Shown here: positions 40,901 through 50,982 of the stretch, piece after piece | Position numbering within the stretch: position 1 is the stretch's first letter | How the letters are laid out: each line of letters begins with the position of its first letter | Assembly: GCA_047967505.1 (NCBI GenBank) | Contig: CM106538.1 | Direction: 5' to 3' (one strand) | Source of the DNA: Dipteris shenzhenensis | Taxonomy: Eukaryota; Polypodiophyta; Polypodiopsida; Gleicheniales | DNA: 64,000 bases | The notes under the pieces: model-generated | What the model saw: the letters and a program-made list of their open reading frames with translations, nothing else | The model's database searches: none | Told to the model about the DNA's origin: nothing | Translations under genes and position numbers: made by a program

Positions 40901-43649
40901 CCATATCTTCCTGAGCATGCAAGAGGAGGGGACGGAGAGCCACTCTCACCATGTTCTGAAATTGTTGATGAAGTAAATAGGCACTATTAACATAGAGCAG
41001 GCGACGACCAAAAAAAGGCATATCATCTGTCAGACGTGCTATTGATAGTGTCAAGCATATTGGAAAATGATCAGATAGCAAGAGTGAGTGATCAACCCGT
41101 AATGTACATGTAAAATCAGCATACTGCTGAGCATGGAGCAAGTACCATCTGTCAAGTCGAGCCCAGTAATGAGTAAAGGCATTGTGATGATATGTATAAC
41201 CCATATCTGTGTCTCTTGTTGAGAGCCATAGATCTTCTGCATGCATAGATGAGAGCATATCTTCCCAATGTCGAAGCTCAGTGGGGATCATGTGAGAGCG
41301 ATGAGTAGTATTGTCTTGAGTGGCAGGCGAGTTGTTAAAGTCTCCACACAAGAAAGCATTGGACAGCCATGGATATTGTTGGAGAGAGGCCCACATTTGA
41401 GCTCTAGTCGCAGAAGTTTGTGAGGCATAAACAGATGCAATTTCATAGAGATCAGCCTGCCAGGTGCACCTGATCACCATCTATCGACCCTGAGGGTCAT
41501 TGTAAGCAACCATGGGCTGTATATCATGTTTTACCAGCATGCAAACCCCCGAAAAGTGCATTGTGCCAGCATAAAAAATATCATAACCAGCATAGTGGCC
41601 TTGCTGGCCAGCCAAGAAGTGTTGGTTGTGTTCCTGTAAAGAGATCACATCGGGATGCATTCTATGTACATAATGCCAAAAAAGTCTCCACTTATTGACA
41701 TTGCAAAGACCCTGAACATTGTATGTGATGCAAGTAATTGAAGTAGACATAGAAGATATGTACAGTCAAACCAAAAGGCAGAGTAAAGTATAAGCTGTCA
41801 GGCCTCAGCCATGACATCAACATCCACCTGTGCTCCTGGATCATTAGCTCTATGATCCTCATCATTGTCACATACAGGAATGCCTCTTTTTAACACATCA
41901 ACCCACAGTTGAGAAGCAAGGCTGTCAGCGGGGGTAGAGGTCTGACCAGGGGTAGAAGTTGAAGCATCCCAATGGCGAGACTGTAATGGACGTGGTTTAA
42001 GAGCGAATACCTTTTTGGGTTGCTGCCAGACAGCCTGGGGAGAGGCATGAGATTCTGAAATTTTGCCCTTCCCCTTATCCTTTTGCTTAGCTAGAACCTG
42101 AACCATATTTTCTTTGGAAGGGACAGATTTGGGAGCCACATCACCCAGTTTGGAAGGCATTGCCTTGGACCCCGGGGCATAAGTTGGGGGGGGAGTATTT
42201 TCTGGAGCAATAGCTGTGGGTGGGAGCTGATGCAGTACTGCAGGACACTGTGAGGCTAAGTGGCCAAACTTATGGCATGTGAAGCAAGCACCTGCAAAAA
42301 CTCCCCATTTCAGATCAAAATATTTTTCACCAAGGGGAACATCCTCCACTTCTACCGCAATGGAAGGAGGGGTTGGGTGATCTGTATCCCAAAGAATACA
42401 AAAGCGATTGCGATTACCCGAAGGACGGGGAGGGCATACAACTTGCCCCAAGGTGGTTGCCAAACTTGGTAACTCAGCCCTCATATAGTCCGGAAAATCC
42501 ACTACCTCAACCCATACGGGGCAGTGATGTCGAATGAGGCTGTGGTAATCCTTATTTGGCGACCATGGCATGACATGCACCATTTGTCTGCCATAGAATA
42601 AAGGCGACATCTCCAATATCTGCTGACGATATGAGGCATCCGAAAAGTGCACTTCATAAAAACCCCTTGAAGCAAAGTATACTCCTTCAACAAAGCAGCC
42701 TCCCAACAATGCCTGAACCCACTGGGCCACATCATTTGCTGAAGGTAACTTGCCTGGGAAAAAAATGATAAGTGCTTGCTGAGAGAACTTTCGAAGAGGA
42801 GCAACCAAAGAAGGCAGCTTCAACTTGTATTTGATGGCCGGGGGAGGTTTGGCCCACTCCTTCCGGCTGTGATGAAATTCATCTTTGAGCATGTAAAAAA
42901 CATAGTGAGCATCTACAGAATCTGCAACAGAGACATCAACTTGCTGTCTTTTGGAGTCCTGGGTCGACTCCTTGCGAGAATAACTTTTGAACTGGTCCTC
43001 CATGAAGAGAAACAGGGCGGGATAGATGAAGTGAAGGAATAAAAGCAGAACTGTACGGACAAGGAGCAGGCTGAAAGTACAAGCTGTACGGAATGTACAA
43101 GTTGTACAGATATACGGAAGAAAGGCTGAAGGGGTTGAGTCGTACGAAAGGAAACAAGGAGCGCAGAGGCTGTACGGAGAGCGACGATGGAAGAGATGGC
43201 TGACGCAAAAGGATAAGGCTGAATGTACGGAAAAGGACGGGGGTACGACGATACAGCGAAGATGCAGGTCGACGGACAGGCAGGTAAGACGAAATTGCGC
43301 AGGGACGTGGCTGTACGACGTCCGTACAGATGTACGGCGTCCGTACAGTTTAACGGACAGATTACGGGGCTGAACGGAAGCGTAACGCAAACGTGTGCAG
43401 AGGCTTGGGGAGGCTGAGCAGCGACGCTCTCGACACGCTCTCGACGCTCTCTCTCTCGTCTCGACGCTCGCTCTCTCGTCTCGACCCAGACCTGCGCAGG
43501 TTCACCCTCCAACACACCGCGCGCACACTTTTTTTTTTGTAAAATCACACCACACACACACACACACACACACACTCTCTGTTTCACACACACCCCAATG
43601 GATACACATACACATACCCACATACCTCACAGATCACACACACACACAC

Positions 43650-43683
<34 letters not shown>

Positions 43684-43843
43684 CTAGAATCTAGATGTGT
43701 GCTATTATAACCTCGAGCTGAGATGCCATGTGCACTCATCGACACTCTGATATATCCAGATGTTGTAAGTCATGTTTTTTTGGTGTGTGCTTTGTCCCAT
43801 AGACCCGTGAGGTCTCCTGAGGACGTTAATATATCTGTCTTTC

Positions 43844-43914
<71 letters not shown>

Positions 43915-46900
43915 TTATTTATATAGTTGATAAGGACTTGTGAGGGTAATTTCTAGGAGTGTGAAAGGATCATCTTTTGGCCATGTCTATTGTAATAGCT
44001 TTGAGAAAAGGTTTATCATGGATTTTGCTGTTAAATATGTTTGCTTGTTCTAGTACCTCAAGAGAGACATGCTATATGCTTAGATATGTTATGCCTTGAA
44101 AAATATGTTTTAGACCACTTTACCCACAGAATAAGGATGCCAGGCTCAGATTTCTAGGTGTCTTCCTAGTGCTTGTCACGAGCCTAGTATTAAAAAAAGA
44201 GGCCTCATGCCTTGGAATAGCTGCTATCTTTTCAAGTTGAGACTAAAATGTACTCTCTCAATTTCAGGCAGTCCTTAAGATGGTAAAGGAAAAAAGTTCT
44301 TCTATATTTGTTCTTCTATTTTGAAGTGTCACGTTTTGCACTATTAGGTATCTTTAGCTAGCATGAAAATTTTGGAGCGTCTAAGTCAAAGGCAGTGGCT
44401 GTATGGATTGCAGGGGACCTTGTTGTAGCTGGGGCTTTGTATTCACAGGCGATCAAGGCATTTCAGGATCAAAAGGACATGGGCTATGATTATGTACGAG
44501 CTTTGCAGGCCTGGGGCTCTATAGAGGCAAAAGCCCGCAATTCAAAGAGGGCTCGTGTTTTATTTATGGAGTCAATACATGCTGCCCGTCAGGTATAAGG
44601 CCAATTCTGTGCTGAAATTGTATGTCTTCCTGTTGGCAATCATGTAAGAGATTAACCCTCTAAGTTCATTTTTGGACCATCCAGGAAGAGCGTCGTTCTC
44701 CTGGCAGTATTAATGGGGCTGCTGTTTATGGATTACATGCTTGGGCAAGGCTAGAAGAACAGCTTGGTAACTGGAGTAAGGCCCGGGACTTACTGATTAG
44801 AGCAGCAGAAATACAGCCTGGAAATGCTGTGGTTCATCAGTCACACGCACTTCTTGAAGCAAGGGCACACAACTATGCAGCTGCTCGTCATCACTTTAAA
44901 CTTGCTGTTGAGGCAGCTCCAAGTGATGTGAAATGCTGGCATGTAAGTCTTAACTCTCCAGGGAACGGGCGAGGGATTCTTTCGTCAACAAAATCAAAAG
45001 GATAATCTTGAAGAACCTTATGAATGTTAGTCAGCCCAGTGTTTTTTCAAACGAGTCTTAAGTTACATCTTGAAATCACATCTTATATCCATTATCAGGC
45101 ATGGGCTATATTCGAGGCAAGTCAAGGCAAACGAGGAAAGATGCGCCAGCTTTTCCAGCGAGCACTTAAGGCTGACCCTTCCAGTGTGCATTCTTTACAG
45201 GTCCTCCAATGCTCTGTTTGGAAGAGCTTGTAAATTACATGTAGCTTCTGCCAATTGCTGAGCCATTATCCATAAAGTCTGTAGAAGTGATTTAATGTAC
45301 CTTTTATAATTGCATTTGGAAATGTTGTAGGCTTGGGCATATCAAGAGTCACTTATTGGTACAGCTGAGTCTGTATCGAAGGCACAAAACTTGTACCAGC
45401 GATGCACTGAAGTAGACCCTAAGAATACATTCGCCTGGCAGGTAACTGTTCATACTTTTTCCACTTTAATAAATAAATAAGCTCATGACAGATAACGATG
45501 CATTTTCATGAAATCTTGTGATAATGGGTTATTTTTATATAATTTCATACAGTTTCATTTATCTAAAAGGCTATAACTTCGTGTATTTTTTGACTTACAT
45601 TCCTTTGAGAGGGCTTGTACGACGTCCCTTAAGTAGAGCCAATGGAGCCAGCAGGGCACGCACACACAGAGCAACAGAGCCAGCGGGCAAGGCGGGCGCA
45701 CATACACAGGGCGGGCTCGGAAGAAGGTCGCGGCGCCTAGGTCTCAAATAGTGTAGGGGGGGCGCAAACAGTAACCCACTGTTAGCCCCAGGCTGAGCTG
45801 AGTCCCGGGCTCAGTCTAGGGTGTTAAAGACATCAAAGGGGCCTGCAAACTATTCACAGGCCGTCATTGAGCTCTCGAAGGCTTTCATGGAGAAGAAGCC
45901 TGTTAATCATCAACTGTGAAGACATGGAACCCAGGTAAGACAAGACGCGTGCCGAGGATAATAGGACTTTGCTCCACGAGGGCTTGAGTAGTTTAGGGGT
46001 CCAATCTCAAACTTGGCTCCCCGTGGGTGTGAGGCGTACTTATGCTTTGTCCTACAAAGACTGGACTGCCTCGTGGGCGTGAGGCCTACCAATGCTCTGT
46101 CCTACAAAGACTGAACTGCAATCCTGACCTGCTGCCCTCATCCTCTGGGAAGACGGATATCCAAACGGCTGTGGGAGTCGAGAGCTGCCATAAGAGCCCC
46201 TCAAGCCAGACCAAAGCTTCACCAATAGGATTAAAATCCCCAAGAAAATGAAGCGAGAAATATGCACTTGCTAGCAAAAGGGAGAGGCAAAGGGAGGCAT
46301 GTAAAAGGAGAAAAACAGAGGGGTGCAAAAGAGGAGAAAAGAGAACCGCGGGAAGGTGGGGGGGGGGGGGGGGGTGGTTGCCGCTGTGATCTACAGCCAC
46401 CCAGAAGAAAATTGTTTGGCTATCCAAAAGCCAGCAGAAAAAGGAAAAGGCTTGAGGGCTTAGGACTGCTGGCTGTAGACCACAAGGTTTAAAAAACACG
46501 TTTCGCCCAGGCAAATAGCAAAGTAAAAAACCTTGCTGAAGGCATGCGACTCAAGAGGGCAGGCTGTAGAAAGGGGCTAAAATCCCAGCAGATGCAAGAA
46601 GGCATGCGACTCTAGAGCGCAGGCTGTAGAAAGGGGCCAAAAGCCCAGCAGCTCCTAGTAGAGCTGGGTGGCCCTGAAAACAGAGACGACAGCCCCTCGG
46701 GCTGTTGGAATTAGACCCAACGGCAGCAGGGGAAGAAGAAATTTGGGTGGCACGGTGAAGAGGAGGCAGAATAGGGCAGGTGGGGCTGGGGCGACGTGGG
46801 GAGGTGGAAAGGGGTAGAAGCAGGCAGCAAGAGGGGCTTTTTTTTTGGGGGGGGGACTTGTCGAGGGGGGAGCTTGCAGGAGAGCTTATTTAATCCTATT

Positions 46901-49900
46901 TACTTATCAAAAAAGGCTGTAGTACAAGAGAAATAATGAAGAGAAACGCTACCCTGTCTTGCATTATAGTTGTTATATCTTTGGAATTTCGGCTTTGGGT
47001 ATGTTTTCCCATTGGCTTTTCAGTTATTATATTTGCTCTATTTTTGAGGTCATCTCCTCTCAGGTACCTGTTAAGTTTTGGTTTGTTCCCACTCCCTTAT
47101 TTTATGATTTACTTTTACATTAAAATGTACCACAACATTAATGTTCCTATATTGAAGTGTATGCAACTCTACATAAATCGGAAAGCACTAACAAAGACAT
47201 TGATAATGAGAAGGGAAGAGACCTTAATATGAACATGTTCATCCATAAAGTAAAGGCCAACAAGTTGGCATCACAAGCTTAAAGTATGAGATTAAGGAAT
47301 CATTTGTTGCTAAAATGGCGCAAATAAATAGATAACTATCTGATTGAACATAATGAGAATAAATTGTTTCCTTGTGTTTGTGTTGGTGTTTCATTTGTTT
47401 TCTTATGTATGCATTGGTTTATCTTTGTTTCCTTGTGTTAGCATTAGTGTTTTCTCCCCCTTTTTTTGGGTGGTGGATATTTAGCTTAATCTCTCTCTCT
47501 CTCTCTCTCTCTCTCGTATTTCGTTTTCTTATTTTCTGTTTTGTTTCTTCCTTTTGCTTGGGTTGAGATTTCAAAGCTTAGTTACCTGTGGGTTTACCTC
47601 AAGGGATTCCAAAATCTTTCAAAACCTAGATGCAACTTATGCTTGGGTATTGGTGAGCACTCAAGCATAGCTTTTCTTACTTTTTTTTAAAATTAAAATT
47701 TCTCATTTACTCATAAAATTTGTTTAAAGTTGCTTACAAACTCCCTTCTTTCCTTTGTTCTTTCGCTAGTTCTATATTAAAAGAAAACTTGTAACGGCGG
47801 ATTATTCTAGTCTTATGAAGGTATATATGTATACCTTTTGAATTCGTGCTATATGTGTATGATGACATATATGATGTGGCCATAGTTTTTTCCATACGTG
47901 ACCATACGCATATGTCATACGGGTACGGAAGTATGGAGTATGTTTCAGCCCCCGGGGCTGAATCATACGTGTCCCTAATTTTACCCCCAAAAAATCAGAA
48001 AAATATAGAATGTGCACATTTACTTGAGAGAACTACAAAACTTTCAACTTCAAACTTCAAACTTTTATTGATTTTAAAGTCATGAAGAGTCCGATAGACA
48101 CCAAAACATCATGATCAATCATCAAAGGTAGCAGGTAGTAGATACTAGAAAAGTGAAAGAATGGGTCCTCTTCTTCCAAAGAGTATACAAATTGTGAAAA
48201 GATGTCGGAGCATGCCCTCTTTGCCTCTATGTTTCTCCAAAATACTAGAGTTGCTTGAAGCTACAACAACATTCATCCTTCTTGACACAAGAGGGGTTGG
48301 TCTGGCTGGAATCTCCTCTTCTCCCTCTGTAGTCTCTTGCAAAGCAAGCAGCTTGTCATCATCCTTCTCCTTGTTGATCATTTCCAAGGTCACTTCTATC
48401 TTCTCAAATCCCCTTTCCTTGATTTTGGAGATCAGTCGCAATTTAGTATGGATGTATATAATTGTTCTGTATTCTTTGGAAGAAGCCTATTCCTTCTTTT
48501 GGTATGTATAAGAGAGAATGTGCTCCAGTTCCTCTCACAAGGAGAAGCACATGTCTCCTGCGAGAGAACTCGAATAGCCAACTGCTGCAAATTTGGAGTG
48601 TGAGCCCCAAATGTCCCACCACTTCATCCCTTGGTGCATCCTCTTATCATCCTTCGCAATTGCCTGAGCAAATGTGCCTGACATGGACTTGTAAACATCA
48701 AACTCATCAAATAAGATGCCCTGCCTCTCGACATCATACTTCGTGTACCGCTCAATGACATCCATCCACCCATCATGCACCTCCTTATCACCATCTGGAT
48801 TTCTCTCTCTCCAAATAGGCACCCAATACAATGGAAGACACCTGTTGTGCTTTCACAGTGTGGGATACTTTCTTCCTGTAGTACTCATCACTCACAACCA
48901 TACGACGCAATCCATTGTAGACTCTCTCATCCAACAAGTTTGCTAACACAATAAACATGTAAGCAAACCGAGTCTGTGCATGTTTCACTAATTCCTTCTT
49001 GCTGAAAGTTCTATATAATGCTAACACAGTGTGCTTCCGAGTAACAAACGTACGCCTAGAGCTCCTATTCCCTTGGCAGTCTATTACTGCTTCCGATTTG
49101 GGGGGTCAACATTTGTGATATTCTCATTCCCATGCCCTTTAATAATACTGCTTGTGGAAATGCATCAAACTGTTTCTGGACATGGAATTTTATCCCCTTC
49201 ATGATAGTTCATGGAGTGCAAATATGATCTGGAGGAGAGCGATCTCTATGGCCACACATCCTCAGGTTGTGCCTGCAAATAGACGAATGTAGATGTCCAA
49301 GGCTGTTCCATACATCTTGGACAAAGGATGATCTATGGCGATGATTTGATCATAGAACAGCCAGATTTATGTAGAGGCTGAATGATGTTGGTCTTCTAGT
49401 CTTGTTGGCACTCTATCTTTACTGCTTAACGAAGAACTCTGCAAAGACCGGACTGAGCACCTTTTTGCCACACATAGGACATCCTGCCCACAAGTGTATG
49501 CGATCCCGTTCCGGATCAGTCTTGAATTTCATGATGGCTACTGTAATCTTTGCTTTGATAAAAAAAGGGGCTTCTAAAGGGATAATCTAGAAGGTCACAT
49601 ACAACTTCTAAAGTCTGGCTCAAACTCTTTAGTCTTCAAGTAGTCGATGCTCTGATGGATGGCAAATAGGAGCACAAGGCTACCTTTTATGGCTGAATCC
49701 TCTCACTCCTCTTGTTTTGGTTGTGACTGGAGTCCTCAATGGCCTATAGTAGGGACCTGACTCTATAAGCTAGGCCACTCGCAAACCTAATTCTGGGACA
49801 ATCAGGCTTTTGCAAATCCAACCCACAGGGTTGTGCCAATCTGCACTAGCCAATATAAATGGCCCATGCCCTGCCTAATTGTAGGTAGGGCTGTTCTAGC

Positions 49901-50945
49901 CCTCAGGTCTCACCTCCCTTTTGCAGTGCACATTCTGGCCACATGGTGCTAGGAGATTTAAGCTTAGTTGTGGAGGTTGGAGGCCCTCCAGAGCACCCCA
50001 TTGGGAGGGATTTGAGATTTCAGCTAACCTGCATAAGAACTTTTGGTCTTCTATGAGAGAGATGACTCCTCTTGGGCTTTATCGATTCGACGTCACATAG
50101 TTGATCCATGCTCTCTCTGAATGATGTTCCTATAAGAGATTACAAAGATATGGTGTTGTAGGCGTAAAGTCAACCCTATGGTTGACCAGTAGTACTTGGG
50201 TACTATATATACCAAGTACTTGTATTGTTTCATTTGAACATTTCTATTGGAGCTTTCTTCTGTGTGCACTCTTGCTCACTTGTGTTCACAACATGTCTCC
50301 ACTTTGTTCCTACATTTGGTATCAGAGCGCTTCCGTCTCTAGAGCCCATTCCTGCGCTTGCTTTGAGACACCCGCAAGTTTGGTGCTCCAGTACACGTTC
50401 CTGGTTCTCACATTCAGCTCTCTAGCTTTTGTTTGAGGTAGCTCCAATAGTCCAGCGGCTGTTTTTTGACCTTTTGAGGTTCGATTTCGACGTTTTTTGA
50501 AATTTCGGAGCTGCCCGCATACAAACAAATCGGTCCCACACCACTTCAGGCGAAAAAAAATAATTTTTTGGGCCCTTTTTTTCGTCCATACAGTCTGTAT
50601 GACCTGTCCGTACAGTTGCACGACAGTGCCGTGAGTCCGTACGACTTGGCTGACTCCCTGGGGCCTGGGTTTGTATGTCCACGACACAATCTTGCCATGT
50701 GAGGCCAAAAATCAACTGAGGTGCAGCTATAAGCTGTGAAGATAATCCATCCCACTGGTCTAGTAAAATTGGCTTCTTCCTCTTGCAGATGGCCTGATAA
50801 GCTTCCATGGCATCCCGAACTGACTTCGGGCGAAATGTGAGGGAATGTATCATGAACCCTTTGAACGATTTGCATTCTTCATTGTATCATTTATATTGTG
50901 GATTCTGGAATCTTTGACTTTTGATGCTTGGCGGCCGGGGGGGGG

Positions 50946-50982
<37 letters not shown>

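Larger units (their letters stand above)
37826..43528 (-). mobile_element. Near-full-length L1-type LINE (two nonsense changes only)
   Basis: About 5.7 kb: 5' UTR (~43520-43004), ORF1 (43003-41798), ORF2 (41750-37932) and a 3' UTR ending in a 9-nt A tail (T-run 37826-37834 on the + strand) next to CA repeats. The ORF2 frame is intact except for two TAG codons. It is the best-preserved element in the window. The 5' end abuts CA/CG repeats and another tiny tail at 43529. Confidence 0.9.
3290..44413 (+). other. Giant 41,124-bp intron packed with transposable elements
   Basis: Donor GT at 3290-3291 and acceptor AG at 44412-44413, phase 1. The repeat motif is continuous across the junction. The contents are annotated separately: a gypsy remnant, LINEs, Copia remnants, and a hAT element with a nested gag-only Copia. 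Introns of this size are common in gymnosperms and ferns and rare in small angiosperm genomes. Confidence 0.75.

Noticed and set aside
43004-43623. N-terminal extension of LINE ORF1 to 43390 and the overlapping 236-codon frame
   Set aside because: Cys/Leu-rich 5' UTR with microsatellite. The sibling LINE starts ORF1 at the position equal to 43003.
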